From: Idiomarina piscisalsi
Lineage (GTDB): Bacteria; Pseudomonadota; Gammaproteobacteria; Enterobacterales; Alteromonadaceae
Assembly: GCF_002211765.1 (NCBI RefSeq)
Contig: NZ_CP022133.1
Location: forward strand, 2,170,001-2,234,000
Direction of reading: 5' to 3'
DNA length: 64,000 nt
In this document: positions 36,288 to 46,474 of the stretch, piece by piece
Layout: every line of letters begins with the position of its first letter
Position numbering within the stretch: position 1 is the first letter of the stretch
Program-made: the position numbers and the translations under genes
Notes under the pieces: generated by a model
Told to the model about the DNA's origin: nothing
Seen by the model: the letters and a program-made list of their open reading frames with translations, nothing else
The model's database searches: none

Positions 36288-37510
36288 TCGGCACCTCCGC
36301 GCGGCGCCACTTTACGCCCACTCATGCGACGCTCGTGGTCAATTCGCAATAATAGACCGACGGCCAGCGCCGATACCACTAAGCTCGTGCCACCGTAACT
36401 CACTAATGGCAAGGTTAACCCTTTGGTAGGCAATGCGCCTGACGCCACACCAATATTGACGAACGCCTGAATACTAAACCACACGCCAATGCCATACGCT
36501 AAGTAACCGCCGTAACGCTGGTCAACCATCAGGCAGCGACGGCCGATGATGAGTGCTCGCCAAACCAGCATTAACACCACAGCAATGACAGCAATGACGC
36601 CAATAAAGCCCAGTTCTTCAGCAACAACGGCCATGATAAAGTCGGTGTGAGCTTCCGGAAGGTATTGTAATTTTTGAATGCTGTTACCTAAGCCTGCGCC
36701 ACTGAACTGCCCCTGACCGAAGGCAATAAGTGACTGCATAAGCTGATAACCGGCGCCAAATGGGTCTTTCTCCGGTTCAAGGAAGGTTAAAAAGCGCTGC
36801 ATACGGTAAGGTTCAACAATAATCAGCAGTATCATTGCCAGCACACAGGTAATAAATACGGCGAAAAACTGCCATAACTTCGCGCCCGCTAAAAACAGCA
36901 TGGCGACAGTTGTCGCTGACAATACAACAACCGTACCGAAGTCCGGTTGCATGAGCAGCAGCACCGCCGCAATAAACAACAAGACCAGAGGTTTGATAAA
37001 GCCCTTAATCGCTTCCCGAACTTCGTCTTCGCGCCGAGCTAAATAGCTGGCCATATAGACATAGAAAAATAGCTTCGCCATTTCGGCCACTTGCACCGTA
37101 ATAGGACCGACTTTTATCCATCGTTGCGAACCGTTCACTTCATGGCCAATAACCAGCACCGCCAACAACATAGCGAGTCCGACTAATAGTAATTTGCCAC
37201 TGTGCTCATTCCACAAATTCGTTGGAATGCGCAACGACACCAACATAACGAATAGGCTTATCGTAATGTAAATGCCATGACGGATCGCAAAATGAAAGGG
37301 GTTACCGGTCAAGCGATCAGCGGTCGGTAATGAGGCCGAAGATACCATAATAAATCCAAACGCCAACAACGCCAGCGATACCGTCAGCAACACGCGATCA
37401 TAAAGGGCCTGGCTCGTTGATGGCTTAAGCCATTCAACCAGCTGCTGCCACCGCGGCATTGCTGCGGCTGGCATATCAAGCGCTAACTGTTCTTCACGCA
37501 CGGTTGCCAT
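36284..37510 (-). CDS. ftsW: Septal peptidoglycan glycosyltransferase FtsW
   Basis: SEDS-family polymerase of lipid II working with FtsI at the septum. Ten membrane spans are likely. Motifs are NGSQRWIKVGPITVQVAEMAK, PDFGTVVVL, the conserved AHTDFIMAVVAEELGF and TKGLTLPLVSYGGTSL. The frame begins at 37633, but ATG 37510 (MATVREEQ) gives 408 aa, the usual size, and a 17-base overlap with murD. Confidence 0.95.
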   Translation of the reverse strand: MATVREEQLALDMPAAAMPRWQQLVEWLKPSTSQALYDRVLLTVSLALLAFGFIMVSSASLPTADRLTGNPFHFAIRHGIYITISLFVMLVSLRIPTNLWNEHSGKLLLVGLAMLLAVLVIGHEVNGSQRWIKVGPITVQVAEMAKLFFYVYMASYLARREDEVREAIKGFIKPLVLLFIAAVLLLMQPDFGTVVVLSATTVAMLFLAGAKLWQFFAVFITCVLAMILLIIVEPYRMQRFLTFLEPEKDPFGAGYQLMQSLIAFGQGQFSGAGLGNSIQKLQYLPEAHTDFIMAVVAEELGFIGVIAVIAVVLMLVWRALIIGRRCLMVDQRYGGYLAYGIGVWFSIQAFVNIGVASGALPTKGLTLPLVSYGGTSLVVSALAVGLLLRIDHERRMSGRKVAPRGGAE

Positions 37511-38870
37511 TCGCTGCCTCCACCGCTTGACAGAATACGTCACCACGATGCTCGAAGTTATCGAACTGATCAAAACTTGCACACGCTGGCGATAGCAATA
37601 CCATGTCTCCGGGCTGTACCAGTGATTTAGCAAGTTCTACCGCCTGCACAAGATCGTTAACCTGCCTCGACCCATTAAACAGCTGACCGATTTTCGGACC
37701 ATCTTTCCCGATGGTCAGCAGTATGTCGACTTTGTCTAATGTGCCGGCTAATTCTTTAAAGTCCGCCCCTTTACCATCGCCACCGGCAATCAGTAACAGC
37801 CGTCCGGTAATTGCGGGACGCAGACCTTCCACAGCCGCAGCCGTTGCACCAATATTGGTAGCTTTTGAATCATTAACCCAAAGCACACCCAATTCCTGGC
37901 TTACTAACTGACAACGGTGCGCTAAACCATCAAAGCTTTTCGCCGCTTCTACGGCGTCTTCTATAGAGATACCAAGTGACAATGCCAGACCCAGTGCCGC
38001 TTGTACGTTTAATAAATTATGAACGCCTTGTAACTGAAGCTGGTCTGCCCTTAAAACCACTTCTCCTGCATAGGTAATAGCAACAGGACCGCTCGACTTA
38101 TCGACATTGCCTCCCAGCAAACCAAAATCGTTTGGATGCGCATCTTTGCCAATGCTCAATACGTTCCCCGTGATGGGGTGAGGCCAGGTATCCTGCTGTT
38201 GACGATTCAGTACCCAGGTATCAGCGTTGTAAAATATGCGTTGCTTAGCGGCAATATAGTCTTCAAGCGCATTATAGCGATCAAGGTGATCGGCACTAAT
38301 ATTCAGCAACGCCGCCGCTTTTAGTCTTAATTTTTCAGTTAGCTCCAGCTGGAAACTCGATAGCTCAAGTACAACCGCATCAGGTTTACTATCAAGCTGC
38401 AGCAGGTCTAACACCGGTAACCCAATGTTGCCCGCTGCAACGATATTTTTCCCAGTTTGCTGACCAATAAACTCAACTAATCGGGTGACGGTCGACTTAC
38501 CATTTGAGCCGGTCACAGCAACCAACGGGAAATCGACATTTTGAGCAAATATCTCGATATCACCAACGACAGGGATACCCGCGTCTCGAGCTAACGTCAG
38601 CGGCTCTTCTCGAGAATCAATGCCCGGACTCGTGATAATTAAGTCGGCGGCTAACGTGTCCTCTATTTCCCAGTGGCGCGTGTTGAATTCAGCGCCTGGC
38701 ATTATCGCTTTCGCATCTTCCAGACCGGGCGGATTTTCGCGTGAGTCAAACACTCGCACATCCGCAATCAACGATGGCTTACTGGCAAGAAAACGCACAA
38801 CTGAGACACCCGTCTTACCAAGACCGAGTACCACAATGTGTTTTATTTTCTGCCAGTTTATTGTTGTCAT
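37494..38870 (-). CDS. murD: UDP-N-acetylmuramoylalanine--D-glutamate ligase MurD
   Basis: Adds D-Glu to UDP-MurNAc-Ala. Motifs are VLGLGKTGVSVVRFL, the ATP loop VTGSNGKSTVTRLVEFI (about residue 120), NISADHLDRY, FDGLAHRCQLV and WVNDSKATNIGATAAA. ATG 38870 (MTTINWQKIKH) gives 458 aa, as expected; the longer frame to 38933 would run into mraY. Five bases separate it from mraY. Confidence 0.96.
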   Translation of the reverse strand: MTTINWQKIKHIVVLGLGKTGVSVVRFLASKPSLIADVRVFDSRENPPGLEDAKAIMPGAEFNTRHWEIEDTLAADLIITSPGIDSREEPLTLARDAGIPVVGDIEIFAQNVDFPLVAVTGSNGKSTVTRLVEFIGQQTGKNIVAAGNIGLPVLDLLQLDSKPDAVVLELSSFQLELTEKLRLKAAALLNISADHLDRYNALEDYIAAKQRIFYNADTWVLNRQQQDTWPHPITGNVLSIGKDAHPNDFGLLGGNVDKSSGPVAITYAGEVVLRADQLQLQGVHNLLNVQAALGLALSLGISIEDAVEAAKSFDGLAHRCQLVSQELGVLWVNDSKATNIGATAAAVEGLRPAITGRLLLIAGGDGKGADFKELAGTLDKVDILLTIGKDGPKIGQLFNGSRQVNDLVQAVELAKSLVQPGDMVLLSPACASFDQFDNFEHRGDVFCQAVEAANGNRA

Positions 38871-38875
38871 TGTTG

Positions 38876-39958
38876 TTACCGAAGTTTCAGTGTTGCTAAA
38901 CCAATTAGCACGAAAATTAAAGACAATATCCAAAAGCGCACGATAACTCGCGGCTCTGGCCAGCCTTTCAGTTCATAATGGTGATGAATTGGCGCCATAC
39001 GGAAAACTCGCTTTCCTCTGAGCTTGTAGGAGCCAACCTGGAGCATGACCGACACCGTTTCCATGACGAACACGCCACCCATAATAAATAAAACCAGCTC
39101 CTGACGTACCAGAATCGCGATAATGCCAAGCGCAGCACCAAGCGCCAGCGAGCCGACATCGCCCATAAAGACCAATGCCGGGTAGGTGTTAAACCATAAA
39201 AAGCCAAGCCCGGCGCCAACAATGGCAGCGCACACGACCAATAGCTCTGCGGTTAATGGTAAATAAGGAATTTGCAAATAATCGGCAAAATTCACGTTAC
39301 CCGAGGCGTAGGCAAATATACCCAAGGCTGCCGCAACCATTACCGTTGGCATAATTGCTAAGCCATCAAGTCCATCGGTTAAGTTTACTGCGTTACTGGT
39401 GCCTACCATGACGAAGTACGCCATCAAGATATAAAGCATGCCCAATTGCGGCATCACATCTTTAAAAAACGGAACGAGCAGCGCGGTCTCAGCCCCCATT
39501 GTGCTGCTCCAGTACAGGTAAACCGCCGCCGCGCTGGCAATAACGGACTGCCAAAAATACTTCCATTTAGCAATGAGTCCTTTCGGATCTTTACGCACGA
39601 CTTTGCGATAGTCGTCGATAAATCCAATAATGCCGAAGCCTGTAATGACCAGTAACACAACCCAAACGTAACGGTTTTCTAAGTCAGCCCAAAGCAGCGA
39701 AGAGCCAAGCACCGCCGCGAGAATCAGAACCCCGCCCATAGTCGGTGTTCCACTTTTGCTTAAGTGACTTTGCGGACCGTCGTCACGCACTGTTTGGCCG
39801 ATTTGCAAACGCTGCAGGCGACGAATCAATGTTGGACCTAACCAGAGCGACAGTACCAATGCCGTCAAGATGCTTAAAATGGCTCTCAACGTCAGGTAAG
39901 AAAACACGTTAAACGCGCTTTCAAATTGCATTAGGTACTCGGCCAACCAAACTAACAT
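38876..39958 (-). CDS. mraY: Phospho-N-acetylmuramoyl-pentapeptide transferase MraY
   Basis: Membrane enzyme that makes lipid I on undecaprenyl phosphate. 360 aa with ten predicted spans. Signatures are [25 protein letters not shown] with catalytic Asp residues, [16 protein letters not shown] and [14 protein letters not shown]. It overlaps murF by 7 bases. Confidence 0.97.
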   Translation of the reverse strand: MLVWLAEYLMQFESAFNVFSYLTLRAILSILTALVLSLWLGPTLIRRLQRLQIGQTVRDDGPQSHLSKSGTPTMGGVLILAAVLGSSLLWADLENRYVWVVLLVITGFGIIGFIDDYRKVVRKDPKGLIAKWKYFWQSVIASAAAVYLYWSSTMGAETALLVPFFKDVMPQLGMLYILMAYFVMVGTSNAVNLTDGLDGLAIMPTVMVAAALGIFAYASGNVNFADYLQIPYLPLTAELLVVCAAIVGAGLGFLWFNTYPALVFMGDVGSLALGAALGIIAILVRQELVLFIMGGVFVMETVSVMLQVGSYKLRGKRVFRMAPIHHHYELKGWPEPRVIVRFWILSLIFVLIGLATLKLR

Positions 39959-41355
39959 GCGTGTTTATCCCCTATACTGCTGTGGCTCGCTACTGCGCTT
40001 TGCAACGCAGCGACGACGCGCTCCATATGCGCCGAACGTGAGCCTTTAACCAGCACTGTGACCGGCTGCGTTCCTTGTTGTTCTGTAAGTCTGTGTAAAA
40101 TCGCCTGAACTAACGCATCTAATTGACTGAAGTGCTTACCACCATGACCATTGAATACCTCGCTAGCACTCTGACTAAGCACTCCCAGGCTGTATAAATT
40201 ATCAATGCCGGTGCCTATAGCATGCTCGCCTATTTCTTCATGATAAGCTCGAGCATCAGCGCCGAGTTCGCCCATATCGCCCAACACAAAAATTCGATAG
40301 CCGCTGTAGCTACCGAGTAAGTCGAGCGCGGCTTTGGTTGAGGCGACACTCGCATTGTACGTATCGTCAATGATACGTAAGTGTTCACTTACCTTAAGAA
40401 TAGTTAGGCGCCCTTTCGCTGGCGTCACCTGATTTAAGCCGCGAACAATATCTTTTACCGAGATACCCAACTGATAAGCTGCCGCTGTGGCTGACAGCGC
40501 ATTGAGCACATTATGATGGCCGCTTAGCTGTAAGGTGACGGTCTCAGCCTCGCCGTTAACATGTAATTTGAAGGTTGGCTGACCCTCTTCATTCAATGTA
40601 ATATCCGTTGCGTATACATCGGCTTCTTCTAATAAACCAAACGTCTGCCAGCGATAGTTAGCGCATACTGACTCCCAGCTCGAGCTGTATTCAGACTCTA
40701 GTGGGGTAATCGCCACTCCCTGGCACCCCAGACCACGGAAAATCTCAGTTTTGGCTCGTGCAACGCCATGCACACTGCCAAAACCTTCGACATGCGCAGC
40801 ACTGACATTGTTTAATATTGCCACGTCCGGTTTGGTTAAATTGGTGGTATAGCCTATTTCTCCGGGATGATTCGCTCCCAATTCAATGACCGCGTACTGG
40901 TGATGCTCTTCCAGGCGCAACAGGGTCAGTGGCACACCAATATCGTTATTAAAGTTGCCCGCGGTCGCCAGGGTGCTGGCTTTCAAAGACAGTATTGACG
41001 ACAGCATTTCTTTAACGGTGGTTTTCCCGTTGCTGCCCGTAATAGCAACGGTTTTCGGAGCGACTTCTGCTTTCACTGCCGCACCGAGCAACCCCAGTGC
41101 ATAACGCGTATCTTCAACGACAATTTGGCTTAATTCGGTTTGCTGCGGCTTCTCAACAAGTAAGGCTTCAGCACCACCTTGTCTGGCTTGTTCGGTAAAT
41201 CGATGCGCATCGAAGTTCAGCCCTTTTAACGCAATAAATAGCGCCCCGGTTAAGTCGTCACGCGTATCCGTTGATACCTTATTAATGGTTTTGTCTTCAC
41301 CGACAAGACGTCCACCAACTTTTTCCGCTATCCAGGCTAAGGTTACAGAAATCAT
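39952..41355 (-). CDS. murF: UDP-MurNAc-tripeptide D-alanyl-D-alanine ligase MurF
   Basis: Adds D-Ala-D-Ala to complete the pentapeptide precursor. ATP loop [19 protein letters not shown] (about residue 107), [38 protein letters not shown] and VLGDMGELG are visible. ATG 41355 ([15 protein letters not shown]) overlaps the murE stop as ATGA, giving 467 aa. Confidence 0.96.
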   Translation of the reverse strand: MISVTLAWIAEKVGGRLVGEDKTINKVSTDTRDDLTGALFIALKGLNFDAHRFTEQARQGGAEALLVEKPQQTELSQIVVEDTRYALGLLGAAVKAEVAPKTVAITGSNGKTTVKEMLSSILSLKASTLATAGNFNNDIGVPLTLLRLEEHHQYAVIELGANHPGEIGYTTNLTKPDVAILNNVSAAHVEGFGSVHGVARAKTEIFRGLGCQGVAITPLESEYSSSWESVCANYRWQTFGLLEEADVYATDITLNEEGQPTFKLHVNGEAETVTLQLSGHHNVLNALSATAAAYQLGISVKDIVRGLNQVTPAKGRLTILKVSEHLRIIDDTYNASVASTKAALDLLGSYSGYRIFVLGDMGELGADARAYHEEIGEHAIGTGIDNLYSLGVLSQSASEVFNGHGGKHFSQLDALVQAILHRLTEQQGTQPVTVLVKGSRSAHMERVVAALQSAVASHSSIGDKHAC

Positions 41356-42818
41356 GCGCAGTCTCCTTGCAGCCACTCGCTGACAACCGCTCGTTCGTTG
41401 TAATCAATACGTTGTGTACCAATGACTTGATAATCTTCATGCCCTTTTCCGGCCAGGAGGACAACATCATCCGGCTTCGCCTCATGCATGGCTTTAAGCA
41501 CCGCTTCACGACGGCCAGGCCATACCTTAACTTTGTCTTTTTCAGCAATACCGGCAAGGATGTCATCAATAATTTGTTCGCTGGGCTCTGTGCGTGGATT
41601 ATCATCCGTGACAACAACAACATCGGCCGAGTCAGCAGCCACTTTCCCCATCTGAGGTCGTTTGCCTCGGTCTCTGTCACCACCACAACCAAACACACAC
41701 CAAAGCTGCCCTTTACAATGCAAGCGCAGCGCTTTTAGCACTTGATCGAGCGCATCCGGTGTATGCGCGTAATCCACAACGACAAGTGGCGAATGCTGAT
41801 TATGGAAAGCTTCCATCCGTCCCGGCACCGGCATTAACTGTTTGCAGGCACCAGCTAATTCGCTCAGCTCATACCCAAGCGAAAGCAACGTTGCCACAGC
41901 CGTTAACACGTTATAGACATTGAAACGACCTAATAGCGGTGTCTCAACGGCATACGACAGGCCTTGCCAACTGATATCAAACGTCGAACCTTGTTCATGG
42001 AATTGCAGCCCAGATGCTGTTAGCGATGGCGCTAACGATGACGGGTTTAATGTCACCCAAAGCTCTGCACCGTTGTCTTTGTGCCAACGGGTCAGCACAG
42101 CGTCATCGGCATTGACAATTCGGTGCTGAACACCAAAATCGGTAAATAAACGCTGCTTCGCGGCAATATAATTGTCCATAGTGCCGTGATAATCCAAATG
42201 GTCACGACTGATATTTGTGATGGCCGCAGCGGCAAATTTCAGAGCGTCGACCCGACGCTGCACTAACGCATGCGAAGACACCTCCATGGCCACTAACTCT
42301 GCGCCTTCTGCTTTTAACGTGGCTAATCGCTGTTGAATGGTAACGGCGTCAGGCGTCGTGTGCCGTTCCGGCAGCAGTCGACCAATTAAGCCACTGCCGG
42401 TTGTTCCGATAACGGCAGATTCTTTTCCAATTCGCTGAGCCAGCTGCGCAATAATATGAGTCACAGAGGTTTTACCGTTAGTACCGGTAACGCCAACAAC
42501 GGTCATCTCTTTTGAAGGGTGATCAAAAAAGTTGCCGGCAATTTCAGATAAGTGCTCACGAACCCCACTAAAGCCGACAACAACGGCACCTCGCCGCTGC
42601 TCTACGGCCAACCCCGGAGATTCAGCAACAACGGCAACTGCACCTTGGTCAATTGCTGCATCAATATAGGCGCGTCCGTCAGTTTCATAACCAGGAACAG
42701 CAATAAACAAGTCGCCATTGGCGATTTGACGGCTATCCAGTTTAACACCCGAAACAGTGACCTCCGGAATGTTCAGCGAGGCCGGCAACATGGTTAGAAG
42801 TTCAGACAATGCTTTCAT
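41352..42818 (-). CDS. murE: UDP-MurNAc-dipeptide--meso-diaminopimelate ligase MurE
   Basis: Adds the third residue of the stem peptide. ATP loop GVTGTNGKTSVTHIIAQLA, NISRDHLDYHGTM, VVDYAHTPDAL and the DNPR motif (VTDDNPRTEPSEQI), which marks meso-diaminopimelate specificity rather than lysine. 488 aa. It overlaps ftsI as ATGA. Confidence 0.96.
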   Translation of the reverse strand: MKALSELLTMLPASLNIPEVTVSGVKLDSRQIANGDLFIAVPGYETDGRAYIDAAIDQGAVAVVAESPGLAVEQRRGAVVVGFSGVREHLSEIAGNFFDHPSKEMTVVGVTGTNGKTSVTHIIAQLAQRIGKESAVIGTTGSGLIGRLLPERHTTPDAVTIQQRLATLKAEGAELVAMEVSSHALVQRRVDALKFAAAAITNISRDHLDYHGTMDNYIAAKQRLFTDFGVQHRIVNADDAVLTRWHKDNGAELWVTLNPSSLAPSLTASGLQFHEQGSTFDISWQGLSYAVETPLLGRFNVYNVLTAVATLLSLGYELSELAGACKQLMPVPGRMEAFHNQHSPLVVVDYAHTPDALDQVLKALRLHCKGQLWCVFGCGGDRDRGKRPQMGKVAADSADVVVVTDDNPRTEPSEQIIDDILAGIAEKDKVKVWPGRREAVLKAMHEAKPDDVVLLAGKGHEDYQVIGTQRIDYNERAVVSEWLQGDCA

Positions 42819-44548
42819 TGCTGACCTCCAAAGCCTGCGGCTCTAATTTCAGTATCATTCGGGTTATCAGGCGGGACATTGAGCAAACGCATCGTTTGCG
42901 CCACGATACTAGAAAATACGGGTGCCGCTGCTGTACCACCGTAATAGTCATCCGTTCCGGGCTCGTTAATTGTTACCACAACCACCACTTCAGGGTTACT
43001 CACCGGCGCAATGCCGGCAAATAACGCTACATATTCGTCACCATAACCACCGGTTGCTTTGGTTTTGCGGGTGGTTCCCGTTTTTCCGGCAATACGATAG
43101 CCTGGAACTTGGGCTTGTTTTGCCGTACCGTCACTCACCACTTCTTCCATCATATGCAAGACCGCACGCGTGTTATCCGGATTAAAGACTTGTTCACCCG
43201 GGAGGGGCGACTCCTGTCGGAATATGGTCAGTGGTCGTTTGATACCGCCTGAAGCGATAATACTGTACGCTTTAGCCAGCTGTAAGGTTGTAACGGACAA
43301 ACCATAACCATAAGAAAGTGTGGCCAGTTCAAACTCGGACCAACGGCGACGATCGCTCAAAAGCCCCATACCTTCACCCAATAAAGCCACTCCTGTGTCG
43401 CTGCCGAAGCCAGCGTCAGCATAGGTTTGTAGTAGTGGGTCAACGCCTAAATCGAGCGCCATTTTTGTCACCCCAACGTTCGATGAATGCTTAAGCACTT
43501 CTGTCAGAGTCAGTTCTCCGCGGTTACGCGGGTCACTGACTCGACGGCCGCCCAGGCGCAGCCACCCGGGGCTGGTGTCGATAACGTCACCCGCTTTGTG
43601 ACGACCATTTTCCAGCGCACTCAGTACCACTAAGGGTTTGACTGTAGAGCCTGGTTCATAGCTGTCAGTAATCGCCCGATTCCTCATTTTATAAGACTGT
43701 AAATCGGCGCGATTGTTAGGATTAAAGGACGGGCTGTTGACCATTGCCAGGATTTCGCCAGTATCAACATCGAGTACAATAGCAGAGCCAGACGTTGCCT
43801 GATTGTAGCGCACGGCTTTTTTTAGCTCTGTATAGGCAGTCGCCTGGATCCGCTGATCAATACTCAAGGTCAATTGTTTTGGTTGTTGTGCCTCTGTCTG
43901 GCTAATTTCCTCAACAACCCGTCCTTGCGCGTCCTTGCGATAAACTCGTTTACCCGGTTGCCCGGTTAAATGTTCGTCATACAGTAATTCAAGCCCTTCC
44001 TGGCCCTCACCATCAATGTTAGTCAAACCCACTACGTGCGCCGCAATTTCGCCGGTTGGATAGTAACGGCGAGACTCTGTTTTTAAATAAACCCCGGGAA
44101 TGTTCAGTTGCTTGACGTAGTCAGCTTCCGACGGCGTCACTTTTCGCTGTAAGTACACAAAACGCTTACTGGGATCATCCACTTTTTCAACCAACGCTTC
44201 ACGGTTCATACGGAACGTTTCAGCTAACGCCTGCCAGCGGCGGCTATCTGCCAGTGCATTGTGTTCATCAATTCGTTTCGGATCGGCCCAGACCGTTTCA
44301 ACAGGAACACTGACCGCAAGTTCGCGGCCGTGACGATCAACAATGCTGCCGCGCTGAACCGGCAAGCTATCAGAACGCAAGCTACGCATATCGCCTTGCA
44401 ATGAAAACCTATCAGGGCTGATAACTTGAATGTAGGCGGCGCGTGCGACCAGAACGGTAAACACCCCAAATAATACGATAACGGCAGTGTAAAAGCGCCA
44501 GCGAGTGCCAGCTGGCTCTGTCCGCTTTTTACGCTTCGCCATTACCAT
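42815..44548 (-). CDS. ftsI: Septal transpeptidase FtsI (PBP3)
   Basis: Class B penicillin-binding protein for septal cross-linking. A cytosolic tail and one span (about residues 18-40) are followed by the non-catalytic dimer domain and the transpeptidase with SxxK in EPGSTVKPLVVL, SSN in KHSSNVGVTKMA and the KTG triad in IAGKTGTTRKTK. 577 aa. The frame has ATGs at 44548 and 44542; both overlap the ftsL stop and I cannot separate them. Confidence 0.96.
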   Translation of the reverse strand: MVMAKRKKRTEPAGTRWRFYTAVIVLFGVFTVLVARAAYIQVISPDRFSLQGDMRSLRSDSLPVQRGSIVDRHGRELAVSVPVETVWADPKRIDEHNALADSRRWQALAETFRMNREALVEKVDDPSKRFVYLQRKVTPSEADYVKQLNIPGVYLKTESRRYYPTGEIAAHVVGLTNIDGEGQEGLELLYDEHLTGQPGKRVYRKDAQGRVVEEISQTEAQQPKQLTLSIDQRIQATAYTELKKAVRYNQATSGSAIVLDVDTGEILAMVNSPSFNPNNRADLQSYKMRNRAITDSYEPGSTVKPLVVLSALENGRHKAGDVIDTSPGWLRLGGRRVSDPRNRGELTLTEVLKHSSNVGVTKMALDLGVDPLLQTYADAGFGSDTGVALLGEGMGLLSDRRRWSEFELATLSYGYGLSVTTLQLAKAYSIIASGGIKRPLTIFRQESPLPGEQVFNPDNTRAVLHMMEEVVSDGTAKQAQVPGYRIAGKTGTTRKTKATGGYGDEYVALFAGIAPVSNPEVVVVVTINEPGTDDYYGGTAAAPVFSSIVAQTMRLLNVPPDNPNDTEIRAAGFGGQQ

Positions 44549-44856
44549 GAGACCATAACCTCCGTGTCAGATGTGACGTCGCGCATACCGAGTTGTTCTT
44601 GTGCTATGCGCTCCACACGGCTGTGTTCCGTCAAAGCGTTTTGCTCGATGACCAGGTGTCGCCACTCACGATCCAGCGTGTCACGGTATGACAGCAGATC
44701 GTCACGCTCTGCCGTCAACTGGCGATTTAAGTGAGCAACATAGACAATGCTAAGCGCATTCATAACGACCACAGCGCCTAATAAAACAACCCACTTGTGC
44801 TGCACTAAATCTTGCAACACCATTTTGGTTAAGCTTGGATAACGTTGTTTAGTCAT
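44542..44856 (-). CDS. ftsL: Cell division protein FtsL
   Basis: Small bitopic division protein forming FtsQLB. The 104-aa protein has one span (about residues 20-38, [19 protein letters not shown]) followed by a periplasmic coiled coil (about 40-85). Identification is from size, topology and its place between rsmH and ftsI. Confidence 0.92.
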   Translation of the reverse strand: MTKQRYPSLTKMVLQDLVQHKWVVLLGAVVVMNALSIVYVAHLNRQLTAERDDLLSYRDTLDREWRHLVIEQNALTEHSRVERIAQEQLGMRDVTSDTEVMVSW

Positions 44857-45796
44857 GATAAACCCTCCGTGCTATGCGCAGCACCGAGCTGCGTGCGCGA
44901 GGGTTAGCCGACACTTCCTCTTTACCGGGTTTAATTGCCTTACCGACTTTTTCTAAGGATTTGTCTTTATTCAGTTCTGCGTCTGTGACCGGTAAGCCCG
45001 CCGGCACTTGCTTGCCTTCACTGTGTTTGCGAATAAAGCGTTTCACCAAGCGATCTTCCAGGCTATGGAAACTAATGACAACTAAGCGTCCGTCTTGCTT
45101 CAAAGCTGACAGAGAAGCTTCTAAAGCTTGCTCTATTTGTTCCAGCTCTTTATTCACATGAATGCGAATGGCCTGAAATGTCCGCGTTGCCGGGTGCTTA
45201 TGTTTCTCTTTGACAGGGCTAACACGAGCGATCATGTCCGCTAGCTGCTTAGTGCGCACAAACGGCTCTTTTTCACGATCCATCACAATAGCGCTGGCAA
45301 TTTTACGGGCAAAGCGCTCTTCCCCGTATTCTTTAAGAACCCAGCTTATTTCATCTTTTTCGGCTCGGTTAAGCCATTCGGCAGCGGTTTCACCGCGCGT
45401 GGTATCCATTCTCATGTCGAGCGGTCCGTCGCGCATGAAGCTAAAACCTCGTTCGGCGTCATCAAGTTGTGGGGACGACACGCCAAGGTCAAATAAAATA
45501 CCGGTGACTTTTCCGGTTAGTCGCCGCTGTTCCAGTACCTGTTGCAGGTTTGAGAAAGGGGTGTGAACAATATCAAAACGTGGGTCGCTTTGCAGTGGTT
45601 TAGCGGCTTCAATGGCTTGCGGATCTTGGTCTAAGGCAATAACTTTAGCGTCACTGCCTAGCTTTTCTAACAACGCACGCGTGTGACCACCACGTCCAAA
45701 TGTGGCGTCAATATAGGTGCCTGCTGTATCAGTCACTAAAGCGTTGATGGACTCTTGCAGTAGCACCGAAACGTGTTGCGGTGACGTTGTTATCAT
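44849..45796 (-). CDS. rsmH: 16S rRNA m4C1402 methyltransferase RsmH
   Basis: Methylates N4 of C1402 in 16S rRNA. SAM-binding features [28 protein letters not shown] and [14 protein letters not shown] are clear; later [12 protein letters not shown] is the family signature. 315 aa. It abuts mraZ by one base and overlaps ftsL by 8. Confidence 0.97.
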   Translation of the reverse strand: MITTSPQHVSVLLQESINALVTDTAGTYIDATFGRGGHTRALLEKLGSDAKVIALDQDPQAIEAAKPLQSDPRFDIVHTPFSNLQQVLEQRRLTGKVTGILFDLGVSSPQLDDAERGFSFMRDGPLDMRMDTTRGETAAEWLNRAEKDEISWVLKEYGEERFARKIASAIVMDREKEPFVRTKQLADMIARVSPVKEKHKHPATRTFQAIRIHVNKELEQIEQALEASLSALKQDGRLVVISFHSLEDRLVKRFIRKHSEGKQVPAGLPVTDAELNKDKSLEKVGKAIKPGKEEVSANPRARSSVLRIARRVYHD

Positions 45797-46254
45797 TATA
45801 AAGAGAAGTCTTCCAGTCTTTCATTCAGGGTGAAGTCGCCCTCGCGCTCAACGTCCATATCCTGAGCCACTTGGTCATGCCAGGCGCCTTCATCCCACAA
45901 TTCAAATTTGTTCAGCTGACCAACCAACATGAGCTTCTTCTCGAGCCCTGCATGTTGTCTTAACGGTGCTGATATCAGTAAACGGCCGTTTTTATCCATT
46001 TCACAGTCGTCTGCATGACCGAGTAACAACCGCTGTAAGCGGCGTTCTGCGGGGTTCATACTCGATAAACGGGTGAGTTTCTGCTCAATGATTTGCCACT
46101 CGGGAAGCGGGTACAACAACAGGCACGGTTGTTTAATATCAATCGTGCATACCATTTTCCCTTCACAGTCTAAAGACAAGGACTGGCGATACTTAGCTGG
46201 GATTGCTAAGCGCCCCTTACTGTCAAGACTGAGTGTTGTTGCTCCTCGGAACAT
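45796..46254 (-). CDS. mraZ: Transcriptional regulator MraZ
   Basis: AbrB-like ring-forming DNA-binding protein that represses its own dcw operon. Two SpoVT/AbrB-type repeats are present ([22 protein letters not shown] and [17 protein letters not shown]). 152 aa matches E. coli. The matching repeats lie immediately upstream. Confidence 0.96.
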   Translation of the reverse strand: MFRGATTLSLDSKGRLAIPAKYRQSLSLDCEGKMVCTIDIKQPCLLLYPLPEWQIIEQKLTRLSSMNPAERRLQRLLLGHADDCEMDKNGRLLISAPLRQHAGLEKKLMLVGQLNKFELWDEGAWHDQVAQDMDVEREGDFTLNERLEDFSL

Positions 46255-46275
46255 GATCCCACCTGATCATTAAGA

Positions 46276-46338
46276 TCCACTATTATCCACAAATCCCCAC
46301 AATGTTACAGTCTAGGTTCCACTGTTTCCCACTGTCAA
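46276..46338 (-). promoter_or_regulatory. dcw operon promoter with MraZ repeats and a DnaA box
   Basis: On the minus strand, TTGACA (46333-46338) and TAGACT (46309-46314) are 18 bases apart, a good sigma-70 promoter. GTGGGAAACAGTGGA lies inside the spacer. Downstream, GTGGG, GTGGA and GTGGA recur every 10 bases (46276-46300), fitting the TGGG-type MraZ repeats. The plus strand contains TTATCCACA (46283-46291), a perfect DnaA box, within the same repeats. Binding by either protein is inferred. Confidence 0.7.
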
Positions 46339-46474
46339 GAAAAAACCGCTCTATTTGTCAGGGTTTCTGGCCGATAATCACTAAGCTATTGAAGAAGCAT
46401 ATGAAATCTATCTGATAGAGCGTTGAATAAATTTATGTAATACTCGAGCGAGACACTTTGGGGTAAGGTTGCAA

